NCBI GenBank assembly: GCA_028284585.1
Contig: JANQRK010000036.1
Span: 58,520-122,519 of the forward strand
DNA: 64,000 bases
From: Chromatiales bacterium
GTDB lineage: Bacteria > Pseudomonadota > Gammaproteobacteria > Chromatiales > Chromatiaceae
Direction of reading: 5' to 3'
Positions within the stretch are counted from its first letter, which is position 1; every line of letters begins with the position of its first letter. Shown here piece after piece: positions 1 to 7,502 of this stretch. The notes below the pieces were generated by a model. The model ran no database searches, was not told the origin of the DNA, and was given only the letters and a program-made list of their open reading frames with translations. A program made the translations under genes and the position numbers.

Positions 1-412
1 CGGAATTCGCTGGCAAGGCCTCAAGTGCGCCGGTGTCGATGTTGGCCGGCGGCGGCTGTGGGGTATCGTCTATGGTGGCACCCGGTTCGGCCAGGCTCAT
101 GCCGTTGTCGATTGAGCCGGCCGCTATACCAGCGGTGGTGGGTTGGCCAGCGCCGGTGGGCGTCGTCGGGTGCGGAGCTTGGGAGCCTTCTGGCACGATT
201 TGCACCAAGGCACCAACCTCGCGGAAGGCGGCCCGATATCGGCTGGCAGTCTCGGCGTCGACACCTTGTTTAACGCGCACCGCGTCACCGCTGAACAAGC
301 GTTCGACTTTATCCGGCGGTGCCTTGAAGAGCTTGGCAACCCCGGCACGTACTGTTGCGGGGTCTGTGCCGGCGAGGGTCTCGCCGAGAAAATAGACGTC
401 AAAATTATGCAT
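1..412 (-). CDS. Hypothetical protein, N-terminal part (runs off left edge)
   Basis: An open frame starts at ATG 412 and remains open to the window edge, giving 137 residues without a stop. The first ~75 residues (starting MHNFDVYFLGETLAG) form a compact domain with an LF-KAPP-DKVERLFSG segment. I recall this pattern at the N-terminus of assorted proteobacterial proteins, often followed by a low-complexity linker and then a membrane or other domain. Here it is followed by a linker rich in Pro, Thr, Gly and Ala, as expected for that arrangement. The C-terminal domain is outside the window, so no function can be given. The frame keeps a steady codon pattern and outcompetes the overlapping frames. 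Confidence 0.6.
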   Translation of the reverse strand, partial: MHNFDVYFLGETLAGTDPATVRAGVAKLFKAPPDKVERLFSGDAVRVKQGVDAETASRYRAAFREVGALVQIVPEGSQAPHPTTPTGAGQPTTAGIAAGSIDNGMSLAEPGATIDDTPQPPPANIDTGALEALPANS

Positions 413-477
413 CTTGATTTGGCCCGATAGAGTATGAGGCTGTTAAGAGATGACTAGCCTATCGTAACCTTGTCGGC

Positions 478-514
478 CGCTTGGCTGCCAACCTTATGGA
501 TCGGCAGCCAAGCG
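478..514. repeat. 12-bp perfect inverted repeat (hairpin)
   Basis: The arms at 478-489 and 503-514 are perfectly complementary around a 13-nt loop. It lies in the gap between the minus-strand acyltransferase gene and the next minus-strand gene. Neither side has a T-run, so it is not a typical intrinsic terminator. It may be an mRNA-stabilising hairpin or a protein site. Confidence 0.5.
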
Positions 515-602
515 CGGTACAGCGGTCCGGTTGCCCTGGTGGTGCCGACTTGCGTCAACATCGGTGGCCGGCCCGCGGGGGTGGTCCGAGTTCGTACTTG
601 GA

Positions 603-1349
603 TCAATCGAGAAACCGTGACTGCCATTGCTGATACAGGCGGTGGGCGTGGTCGCAAAACTTGCTGGGGTCTTCGAATAGGCTCGGGTCCATCGCGTCGA
701 ACTGGTAGTAATTGGCGCGGTTGTTTTGTGTCAGCATGATCTGGCGCAGATTGCGCATTAGGCTGTGACGTGCCCAGTGGAAATCATGCACTGCCTCGTA
801 GTGCAGATAGATCGGGACGATTGGGATGCCAGTCTGTAGCGAGATTTTGAACACGCCGTAGCGAAAGCTGGGCTGCAACCTCGGTCCCTTGATACCGCCC
901 TCCGGGTAGAGTGCAATATTGCGGCCCGCCGCTAAGCGTTGTTCGATCTCGTCTGCTGCTGTGGCGCGCGAGTCACGGGATTCACGCTTAACGAATAGGG
1001 TGCCGGCCGCTGCGCCGATACGACCTACGACCCACCAGTCGCGAACCTCCTCCTTGGCCAGGCAGTCGACATCGAACAGCGCTGGTATGGCGACATCCTC
1101 GAACGACGATGGGTGGTTGGCGATCAAGATGAATCGCTTTGGCAAGGGCTTGGTGTTCTTATGATGTAGGCGAAGGTCCACTCCCAGGGCGTGAATCCAG
1201 CTGCGGCTCCATAGTCGGAACGCACGTCGAAACCATGGACTGTGCCAGGCACTTGGGAGAAAGCTGAGGGCATACAACAGGAGCGTGAACAGCGACAGTT
1301 CCAGCCAGCCCAGCAGTAGCCACAGGGCGCGGACAAAGGATTGAATCAT
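603..1349 (-). CDS. Lysophospholipid (1-acylglycerol-3-phosphate) acyltransferase family protein
   Basis: The 248-aa protein has an N-terminal hydrophobic segment (about residues 10-33) and PlsC-type blocks. These are an ANHPSSFED segment at the position of the catalytic NHx4D motif, and YPEGGIKGP at the position of the substrate-binding FPEGTR motif. The family transfers acyl groups to lysophosphatidic acid or related acceptors at the inner face of the inner membrane. The residue at His+5, normally Asp, is Glu here, with Asp at +6. The codons (cac cca tcg tcg ttc gag gat) support this reading. This could be a subfamily variant or a changed active site. The gene stands alone, so the exact acceptor cannot be inferred. 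Confidence 0.8.
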   Translation of the reverse strand: MIQSFVRALWLLLGWLELSLFTLLLYALSFLPSAWHSPWFRRAFRLWSRSWIHALGVDLRLHHKNTKPLPKRFILIANHPSSFEDVAIPALFDVDCLAKEEVRDWWVVGRIGAAAGTLFVKRESRDSRATAADEIEQRLAAGRNIALYPEGGIKGPRLQPSFRYGVFKISLQTGIPIVPIYLHYEAVHDFHWARHSLMRNLRQIMLTQNNRANYYQFDAMDPSLFEDPSKFCDHAHRLYQQWQSRFLD

Positions 1350-1431
1350 CGGGCGAGCGGTCTGCGGTCGTTCTCGATCCAGCCAGGGTAGCCTGCAGCT
1401 TATATCATTGGATTCTGTCGTGCTGCGATGA

Positions 1432-1659
1432 TCAGGACTTGGCTCGTCGGTACACCTTGGCCGAGCGCCCCGATGCGATCCGACGGTGGCGCATTTGGCG
1501 CAGGTTACGCATTCCCGTCAGCAGAGCACCCATGCCGAGGACCAACAGCAGGGCCGCGATATTGCTGAACAGCGAACCTTCGATCGGGGCCGCCTGGGCC
1601 GCCCCGACCGGTGTTCCCGCACAAACGAACAACCAATGCCATTGCCGAGTATCAGGCAT
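1432..1659 (-). CDS. Small membrane protein, unknown
   Basis: This is a 75-aa frame starting at the ATG with GGAAG five bases upstream. Another in-frame ATG lies 12 nt further up, without a good ribosome site. It has a possible N-terminal export region (WLFVCAGTPVGAAQAAP), then one strong transmembrane segment (LFSNIAALLLVLGMGALLTG) and a very basic C-terminal tail (RRIASGRSAKVYRRAKS). I recognise no family. The coding call rests on the ribosome site and the coherent signal/TM/positive-tail layout. Confidence 0.4.
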   Translation of the reverse strand: MPDTRQWHWLFVCAGTPVGAAQAAPIEGSLFSNIAALLLVLGMGALLTGMRNLRQMRHRRIASGRSAKVYRRAKS

Positions 1660-1886
1660 ACGAGCTTCCATCCATGACGGCCACGCTTATCGCGTATTTG
1701 GGATTTACGCAAGTATTTTGCCCCTCTCATTAATTAATATCTAAATCAATAGTTTAATTCCATGAGAGGAACCTAGAGAAGGTGCTTAGTGTAAAAATTA
1801 CTGACGCAGAAAACTTGATGTGGCGTTAGGTTTTGCTCAGCAGTGCCGCTACGCGAAGACGTTTAGAGAGTGGTTTTGGAGTGCCG

Positions 1887-2597
1887 ATGCCGGGCGACTG
1901 GGGCATGCCGTTGGTAGTATTGGGTCTCGTGTCGGCGACCGTGATTTTGGCACGGCTGGCGAGCCGATATCAGGCCCATCAACAGCAACATTGGTCCTCG
2001 GTGAAACGTCTGGAGGGTGCGGCAGAGGGCATCGCTAGATCGCTCGATGCGCTTACCAAGGTCCCCCTGAGTCGCGAGTGCCGAATGGCATTGCGGAGCG
2101 AGGTATTGGTCCGCTATCAGCGGATTCGACGCCTGCAGCGGCGCTATCCGGAAATCGCTACACGGATCCAGCGGGCCGAGCAGTCCCTGCACAGTGAGTC
2201 CGAGCGGTCTTCTGGTAGCCTTGGACCGGTTGACAGCGTCACTGCGCTCCGTGGAGTTCTAGGGTCGCTGGACTATCTGATAAAGCTGGTCCAGCACGGC
2301 GCCTTCGTACAGCCGATGCCGCGCGATGTGCGCATCATATTCCGCCGCGAGCTTGGCGAGCGCCGAGCGGAGGTTGTGGCCAGGTATCATCTGGTGCAAT
2401 CCAAACACCATGCGACGTCCGGCGACATGGCGCGCGCGCGAGGCCATCTTGCCGCATTACAACAGGTACTCCGCCAGCAGGTACCCAGAACAGAATTCGT
2501 TAAGGCCCTGCAGACCGAAGCGGAGGCGGCTGCACAGACCTTGCGCGATCGGCCGTTTACACCAACGGCCGATTCACAGGACGCCAGTGCCGCCTGA
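1887..2597 (+). CDS. Membrane-anchored helical protein, unknown
   Basis: The 236-aa protein starts at ATG 1887 with GGAG five bases upstream; an upstream in-frame ATG at 1833 lacks a ribosome site. Residues ~5-25 form one N-terminal transmembrane anchor (MPLVVLGLVSATVILARL). The rest is hydrophilic, Arg/Glu/Gln-rich and predicted helical, with segments such as RYQRIRRLQRRYPEIATRIQRAEQSL that suggest coiled coil. The short tail is acidic and polar. I do not recognise the family. It probably faces the cytoplasm with its N-terminus in the inner membrane. Confidence 0.6.
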   Translation: MPGDWGMPLVVLGLVSATVILARLASRYQAHQQQHWSSVKRLEGAAEGIARSLDALTKVPLSRECRMALRSEVLVRYQRIRRLQRRYPEIATRIQRAEQSLHSESERSSGSLGPVDSVTALRGVLGSLDYLIKLVQHGAFVQPMPRDVRIIFRRELGERRAEVVARYHLVQSKHHATSGDMARARGHLAALQQVLRQQVPRTEFVKALQTEAEAAAQTLRDRPFTPTADSQDASAA

Positions 2598-2683
2598 TGA
2601 GTATGGCCCGAGCGAGGGTACCGTCCTCAGTCGATCGGCTGAACTAGGGTTACCGTGCTGGATTTGATCGGATTCCCGAGCCG

Positions 2684-2977
2684 CTAGATATTGAACAGGC
2701 TGTCGGCCGCGCTCCTCAAGGCGTCGGCGTCGGCCTTGGGTTGATAGGCCGACCGGGTCGGCTCGAAGTAGTCGCAAAAGTTTGCCCGGTCCTTATCGAG
2801 AACCGCCTCAGCGATGGGTTCCTGACAGTCGTTGGCCCGTCCAGGCTCAAAGAACTTACAGTTGCGGCACACGTGGGTCTGTTTGCTGCAGTTGAAGCAG
2901 ACACCCTCACGCGGGTAATCGACCGCGTGCAACTGGGTGCCGCATGACCAACACACGCCCTCGGCGTTTGGTGACAT
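2684..2977 (-). CDS. Cysteine-rich zinc-ribbon protein, unknown
   Basis: The 97-aa protein starts at the ATG preceded by GGAGG with six-base spacing; the frame extends 45 nt upstream without a better start. It contains four CxxC or CxxxC clusters in the first 70 residues: CWSC, CFNC, CRNC, then a DC and a FCDYF segment. This suggests two or more zinc sites. Such short Cys-rich proteins occur in many gammaproteobacteria without an assigned role. No neighbouring gene clarifies the function. Confidence 0.65.
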   Translation of the reverse strand: MSPNAEGVCWSCGTQLHAVDYPREGVCFNCSKQTHVCRNCKFFEPGRANDCQEPIAEAVLDKDRANFCDYFEPTRSAYQPKADADALRSAADSLFNI

Positions 2978-3142
2978 GGCTGTCCTCCCACAGATTATTG
3001 AGTAAGTGTCACAACAGGCCATAGTTTAGACTGCATAATTGGGCGAAGTGCCGGCATCGGCTGAATAGGTGCTGGGTATCCCCAGGCCACGGCTGCCCGC
3101 TGCTGCGTGTGCGCCGACCCAATGGCGATTGTGGGCGGATCT

Positions 3143-3559
3143 ATGGAATGCTTCCAACTACATGAGCAACTCGCGGCGGACTGCCATCCAATTGGAGACT
3201 TAGCGCTTTCGCGAGTGCTCTTGCTCGACGACAGTCGCTATCCGTGGATCCTGCTGGTACCTCGTCGCCCCGCATTGCGAGAGATTTACCAACTTAGCCG
3301 CGATGAACGGCAGCAGCTTCTCGAGGAATCTTGCCGGGTTGGCGAATTCATCATGGATACCTTTGCCGGCGAGAAACTGAACATGGGTGCACTCGGCAAT
3401 CTAGTGCCGCAGTTGCATCTCCATCTGGTGGTTCGCTACCACATAGATCCGGCCTGGCCTGGGCCGGTCTGGGGCCACTCGCCAGCGATAGCCTATGATT
3501 CCGGCATGCTGGACGGGCGCCGTCGGTTATTGCGTGACGGGCTGGGGTTAGCCAATTGA
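3143..3559 (+). CDS. HIT (histidine triad) family protein
   Basis: The protein is 138 aa from the chosen start (ATG 3143, GGCGGA upstream). The conserved C-terminal block reads VPQLHLHLVVRY, the histidine-triad segment with Gln at the first His position, as in the proteobacterial subgroup. A WPGPVWG segment typical of that subgroup follows. HIT proteins hydrolyse or transfer nucleotidyl groups; the substrate here is unknown. The gene converges with the downstream GIY-YIG gene, with 8 bases between their stops. Confidence 0.85.
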   Translation: MECFQLHEQLAADCHPIGDLALSRVLLLDDSRYPWILLVPRRPALREIYQLSRDERQQLLEESCRVGEFIMDTFAGEKLNMGALGNLVPQLHLHLVVRYHIDPAWPGPVWGHSPAIAYDSGMLDGRRRLLRDGLGLAN

Positions 3560-3567
3560 CCATCGAT

Positions 3568-3825
3568 TCAGGGTAGTGGCATTTCGCCCTGCACTAGGCG
3601 TTCTTTGTCCACCCGGCGGAGTGTCTTCACCCTATGTTCGACGCGCTGTGCTTGGCTGCGATCACCGACCGGCGCGCAGAACACGAGCTCGAACGGGCCG
3701 CGTCCGCGCAAACGCCGTGCGCCGCGGTTTGCCTGATGCGTCTGGATGCGATGCTCGACGTCGGTGCTGATGCCGGTGTAGAGGGATCCATCGGCACAAC
3801 GCAGCAGATACAGGTACCACATCAT
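3568..3825 (-). CDS. GIY-YIG superfamily endonuclease-like protein (YhbQ type)
   Basis: This 85-aa single-domain protein has [17 protein letters not shown], the GIY-YIG core (YLYLL...LYTGI). The conserved Arg of the H-R element (EHRIQTH) and a C-terminal [13 protein letters not shown] follow. Length and layout match the small stand-alone UPF0213/YhbQ proteins, which are linked to DNA repair. The family assignment is clear; the biological role is not established by context. Confidence 0.85.
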   Translation of the reverse strand: MMWYLYLLRCADGSLYTGISTDVEHRIQTHQANRGARRLRGRGPFELVFCAPVGDRSQAQRVEHRVKTLRRVDKERLVQGEMPLP

Positions 3826-4128
3826 CTATGGCCAGCCTCGAGCAAAGATCGCGACCACAGGTAGGCCGGCTCCCAAGAATCCACGACCAGGTCTGAGAAT
3901 TTGCAAAGCGCTTTATCGTGGCGCCATCTTTTGAGCATGACGTATTGCAGCATGCCCGAGCTAGGCTAGCGTACATCGCTGTCGCTGTCAGCTTGGATGC
4001 CAGGCGGCATGCGCTGCGGTGGTGGGAGAGCGGGGCATGAGATAGGGGTAAGGCAGGGCCTCCGACAACCTGTTGAGCGTGCTAGTCATCGGTAGGAGAA
4101 CGCCACAGGCTGCAGCGTTGTCCCCAGG
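3826..4128. other. Intergenic region without a gene
   Basis: About 300 bases separate the GIY-YIG gene from the next minus-strand gene's stop. I see no credible coding frame, RNA gene or terminator with a T-run here. It should contain the GIY-YIG promoter, but I cannot point to clear -35/-10 boxes. Confidence 0.4.
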
Positions 4129-4446
4129 CTAGCCGGTGACGGCGTCCAGATAGCCGCGTTGAATAGCGGTTTCCAATGCCTTGGCCGCGCTGGCCAGTTC
4201 ATCGTATTCGCGCCGCAGCTGGGCCAGTGTTTCTAGCTGGCTTGCGGTAGGTCTGCCATCCGGTGCAGTGGCACCGAGATCGAACAGTTCCTTGAGGTAA
4301 CGTGCCCGGGCACCCGCAACCAGACAGAGCACCGGGCGCAGGTCTTCTAGGGTCAAAGACTGGAATTCAGGATTGATCACCTCTCGATTGATGGTCCGCA
4401 TGCTGTGTTCCAGTTCCATCAGCAGGCGATTGATTTCCTGGTTCAT
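4129..4446 (-). CDS. Small helical protein, unknown
   Basis: The 105-aa protein starts at ATG 4446, with GGAG eight bases upstream. The frame stays open upstream, but that extension is compositionally unlike protein (Pro/Ser-rich) and lacks a ribosome site. The sequence is nearly all predicted helix, with amphipathic segments (NQEINRLLMELEHSMRTINRE at the start, ETLAQLRREYDELASAAKALETAIQ near the end). This suggests a coiled-coil or helical-bundle cytoplasmic protein. No family recognised. Confidence 0.5.
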   Translation of the reverse strand: MNQEINRLLMELEHSMRTINREVINPEFQSLTLEDLRPVLCLVAGARARYLKELFDLGATAPDGRPTASQLETLAQLRREYDELASAAKALETAIQRGYLDAVTG

Positions 4447-4673
4447 CCTCGGAGCTCCGTAAACGGGTGATTGCTGTGCAGGGGATAGCGGCCGCGCGGG
4501 CGGCGCACTTGAGCCGGTAGCCACCCGGTGCTGGGCGAAGCCGCGCGACGTCAGGGCAAGTTCGTTCCCTAGCAGATCAACGCTGCGGGGGGTTGCACTG
4601 TATGGTGAGGGAGGGGACGGCACCCGGCCGTCTCGCTACACAGCCAACCAGGTGATTGGATGGAGACACAGCC

Positions 4674-5444
4674 ATGCATAAGCGGAGCATTGGGGTCTTG
4701 ATTATCGGCTTCTTGATCGTCGCGGGTGCCCCTGCCAGCGACCTTGCCAAGGAGCGGCGTTGGGCGGATCAAATAGTCGACTCTTTGCTCGACGGGGAGG
4801 CTGTGTACCTGAACGATGGCCGGGCAGATTTTCTCGCGTTGGAGACGACGGCTGCTGAACCTGGTGCTGGCAAGGCCGCGATCGTGTTGCATGGCACGGG
4901 AGTACATCCGAACTGGCCGACGGTGGTGCAACCGCTGCGGGTGGGCTTGACCGACTTCGGGTGGCATACGTTATCGCTGCAGATGCCGGTATTGGCCAAT
5001 GAGGCAACGCACGCCGAGTATGCGGAGATCTACGGTTGGATACCCGGCCGCCTAGATGCCGCGGCAGAGCATCTGCGTGCCCAGGGATTCTCTACACTGG
5101 TGCTGATCGGTCACAGTCAGGGCGCCACCATGGCCCTCCACTACCTCAGCGGAGGTCAGCGGCCGGTCGCCGGATTTATCGCAGTTGGCTTATCAGCGGG
5201 GATCGAAGCCGGGCCGATGGACAATCTGTCACACTTGGCGGTGACCACCGAGCCGATGCTTGATCTGTATGGCGGTGTTGATTCGCCCGAGGTGATCGAG
5301 AGTGCCGCGGCACGTGCCAGCCGAGCCACGCTGGCCAAGCGTGACTACCAGCAAGTCCGAGTGCCCGGTGCCGATCATTTCTTCGAAGGCGAGGAGGCGG
5401 CGTTGCTGGATCAAGTCACGGCCTGGCTGAACGACCGGTTTTGA
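4674..5444 (+). CDS. Exported alpha/beta-hydrolase, DUF3530-like
   Basis: The 256-aa protein has an N-terminal signal peptide (HKRSIGVLIIGFLIVAGAPAS). The start at ATG 4674 has GGAG eight bases upstream; an ATG 18 nt earlier is an alternative. It shows an alpha/beta-hydrolase layout: oxyanion region VLHGTGVHPNW, nucleophile elbow IGHSQGA (Ser in GxSxG), acid-region strand LDLYGGVDSPE, and catalytic His in PGADHFFEG. The architecture resembles gammaproteobacterial DUF3530 proteins, which are secreted and of unknown substrate. I infer a periplasmic location. Confidence 0.75.
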   Translation: MHKRSIGVLIIGFLIVAGAPASDLAKERRWADQIVDSLLDGEAVYLNDGRADFLALETTAAEPGAGKAAIVLHGTGVHPNWPTVVQPLRVGLTDFGWHTLSLQMPVLANEATHAEYAEIYGWIPGRLDAAAEHLRAQGFSTLVLIGHSQGATMALHYLSGGQRPVAGFIAVGLSAGIEAGPMDNLSHLAVTTEPMLDLYGGVDSPEVIESAAARASRATLAKRDYQQVRVPGADHFFEGEEAALLDQVTAWLNDRF

Positions 5445-5528
5445 GCGCCGACCAATAAGCGACAATCGTTGTTTTGAGCGAGCTCAGGCAACTACCCCAA
5501 GCGGGTCTGACGCGGTGTTGGGGATAAC

Positions 5529-6074
5529 TTAGTCGCGCGTAGCTATCGGACGCAGCGCCGTGCCACATTGTCGGCAATGGTACTGGGTCTGCCCGCGTAG
5601 GATGCGGTGGTGGCGGGTGGTACTGAGTCCATGTTGGGAGCAGGCGCAGGCATGGTCCCAGCGACGCTGGCGTCGTAGCCGCTTTTCGTCGAGTTGGTAG
5701 TTGTGGCAGCGCTGCGCATTGCGGATACCGAAATGCCGCATGACAGCGCGCCATTCGTCGCCGTGAGCGCGGGCCCGGCCATGGCAGGTTGCCACGACCA
5801 GATGGGCGACCTCATGGGCGACCGTGTGACGCAGAAAGTGATCCCGGTAATCGCGGGCGATTTCGAGATTAAAGCGCAGCTCGGACCTACCGTCGCTATG
5901 CCAGATGGCCTGGCCGGCGGCACAGCCACTAAGATCGAAGCGCAAGCGCGGTTGTGGTTGGTGTGCGCCCCGTCGGGCACACAGAGGGGCGGCGCAGTTG
6001 AGTAAATGCCTGACCCGTTGCTCGATGGCTTCACAGAGTTCGGGTGATGGGTGGGTGTTAGGCGCTGGATTCAA
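5529..6074 (-). CDS. SprT-like zinc metallopeptidase-fold protein
   Basis: The core is a SprT-like domain with the HEVAH zinc motif (HTVAHEVAHLVVATCHG), then GHDxxW-like GDEWRAVMRHFG, and a C-terminal zinc ribbon (HYACAC...YHCRQCG pattern: CACSQH, then HCRQCG). The start is uncertain. The only ATG (6128) would overlap folE by 50 bases. A TTG at 6074, four bases after the folE stop, gives a family-like N-terminus, so I use it. The protein is 181 aa. It is likely translated from the folE mRNA. Bacterial SprT-like proteins are poorly characterised. Confidence 0.75.
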   Translation of the reverse strand: MNPAPNTHPSPELCEAIEQRVRHLLNCAAPLCARRGAHQPQPRLRFDLSGCAAGQAIWHSDGRSELRFNLEIARDYRDHFLRHTVAHEVAHLVVATCHGRARAHGDEWRAVMRHFGIRNAQRCHNYQLDEKRLRRQRRWDHACACSQHGLSTTRHHRILRGQTQYHCRQCGTALRPIATRD

Positions 6075-6078
6075 GCGC

Positions 6079-6636
6079 TTAGTCTGCGATGAGCTGTAGG
6101 TATTCCATCCGCGTCGCCTGAGATTCACGGAAGGTGCCCAGCATTACCGAGGTCTTCATGGTCGAGTTCTGCTTCTCGACTCCACGCATCTTCATGCACA
6201 GATGCTCGGCCTCGATGGTGACTGCCACCCCAGCCGGTTGGATCGCTTCACTAATCGCATCGGCAATCTGCACGGTGAGATTTTCCTGGATCTGGAGACG
6301 ACGGGCGAACATGTCCACGATCCGAGCAATCTTGGACAGACCGATCACCTTGCCGCGTGGTAGGTAGGCGACGTGCGCCCGCCCGATAAACGGCAGGATG
6401 TGGTGCTCACAAAGCGAATACAGTTCGATGTCTTTGACGATCACCATGTCGTCGTTGCTGGACTTGAACACGGCATCGTTGAGCACGATATTCAGTTCTT
6501 GATCATAGCCGCGACACAGGTAGGCCATGGCCTTGGCTGCGCGCTGCGGTGTCTTGGTCAGGCCCTCCCGGTCAAGACGCTCGCCAAGACCTTCGATGAT
6601 CCCGGCGTAAAGTGCGCTAAGTTGATCGATCTGCAT
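6079..6636 (-). CDS. folE: GTP cyclohydrolase I (FolE)
   Basis: This enzyme converts GTP to 7,8-dihydroneopterin triphosphate, the first step of folate (and queuosine precursor) synthesis in the cytoplasm. The 185-aa protein starts at the ATG with GAGG five bases upstream. Diagnostic segments are TPQRAAKAM, the zinc/active-site block [20 protein letters not shown] (Cys, His, His), [17 protein letters not shown], and the second zinc Cys in [11 protein letters not shown] followed by KTSVMLGTF. All expected residues are present. It is followed by the SprT-like gene in the same direction. The window also carries queA and tgt, which act later in queuosine biosynthesis. Confidence 0.96.
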   Translation of the reverse strand: MQIDQLSALYAGIIEGLGERLDREGLTKTPQRAAKAMAYLCRGYDQELNIVLNDAVFKSSNDDMVIVKDIELYSLCEHHILPFIGRAHVAYLPRGKVIGLSKIARIVDMFARRLQIQENLTVQIADAISEAIQPAGVAVTIEAEHLCMKMRGVEKQNSTMKTSVMLGTFRESQATRMEYLQLIAD

Positions 6637-6730
6637 GCCAACCTCATGCCTGGAGAAGCCGAATATGCGAAGCACTTTACCGGTATGGGCAGACCGAATC
6701 CATGCATGGTGTGTGTAGTTGCGATCTTAC

Positions 6731-7039
6731 TTAGAGCAGCGCTGCTCCAGTTAATAAAATCACACCCAGAATCGATAGGACGATCGCCGACTGCTTCCAA
6801 TTTCCGTAGTTGAGGAATGCGGCGTTACTGTGTGGCAGCACCACGGCCAAAAAGGCACTAAAGAGGCTTATGCCCCCGGCGACCACCAGGGTCATTTGCA
6901 GCCATTCACGTTTGATCCCAGCCGAGCCAGAGACGCCGCCTCCAATGGTCTCGAACTTGTTGGCCAGAGCTGGATCGCCAGCCAATAGGGCGAAGCCGAC
7001 AAGCAGTATCGGGAAGCGAAGTTGCGAGAACTGTCTCAT
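6731..7039 (-). CDS. Small exported/inner-membrane protein, unknown
   Basis: The 102-aa protein has an N-terminal hydrophobic signal-like segment (FPILLVGFALLAGDPALA), a polar stretch of about 22 residues (KFETIGGGVSGSAGIKREW), then two transmembrane helices (MTLVVAGGISLFSAFLAVVL and AIVLSILGVILLTGAALL). The layout suggests a small integral membrane protein whose signal may be cleaved after ALA. No family recognised. It sits upstream of folE on the same strand, 94 bases away. Confidence 0.55.
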   Translation of the reverse strand: MRQFSQLRFPILLVGFALLAGDPALANKFETIGGGVSGSAGIKREWLQMTLVVAGGISLFSAFLAVVLPHSNAAFLNYGNWKQSAIVLSILGVILLTGAALL

Positions 7040-7126
7040 CGGGTCTGTCTCTTACCGCTCTAGTGCCCGATTGGTTCGGGGGAGCGCGTATCGTTTGAGT
7101 TTAGCGGCGGATGTCACTAGGGCCCG

Positions 7127-7324
7127 CTAGATCCGAACGCGCCTTAGGTTGGGGTTGCTGCTGCAGCGTTGCATTTTGCCGATGCGGCGCAGGGGCGTTT
7201 CGCATGGTTGGGCTACTGTTTGTTCAGCAGTGCATAGCGGGCATTGGTACCAGACTTGGTAGACCCGGCCTTCCAGAGAGCTGTCGGTCGTTCGCATTTC
7301 GCTGTGGCACTGATGACAGCGCAT
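7127..7324 (-). CDS. Small zinc-ribbon protein (Ogr/Delta-like appearance)
   Basis: The 65-aa protein has one four-cysteine zinc site: CHQC near the N-terminus and CPLC about 25 residues later, with a YQVWYQC segment between. That spacing resembles the phage Ogr/Delta-type zinc fingers, but the resemblance is weak. The start is the second ATG of the frame, 10 bases after GGAGG; the first ATG sits directly on the Shine-Dalgarno. The tail is basic (RRIGKMQRC, NLRRVRI), so nucleic-acid binding is possible. No phage genes lie nearby. Confidence 0.5.
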   Translation of the reverse strand: MRCHQCHSEMRTTDSSLEGRVYQVWYQCPLCTAEQTVAQPCETPLRRIGKMQRCSSNPNLRRVRI

Positions 7325-7502
7325 TCGGCTCATCCCTCCAACATTAGGAAAACTGGGTGCCCCATCCTTAATGAGAGACCTAACAGCGGCACGTCTAAAT
7401 GTTAGTCAATACTCTGGTGTAGCACAAGAATTTGTGTCTCGTGTTTACCGAGCAACAATATATTGTGATCGGCGCCGCATGTATTTAGGAACGGCATTGG
7501 TC

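Noticed and set aside
1815..1835. Sigma-54-like TGGCGTTAGGTTTTGC upstream of the 1887 gene
   Set aside because: GG and GC are 11 bases apart instead of 10 and the -24 box is weak.
6373..6813. 146-codon plus-strand frame over folE
   Set aside because: It lies antisense to folE, whose motifs are unmistakable.
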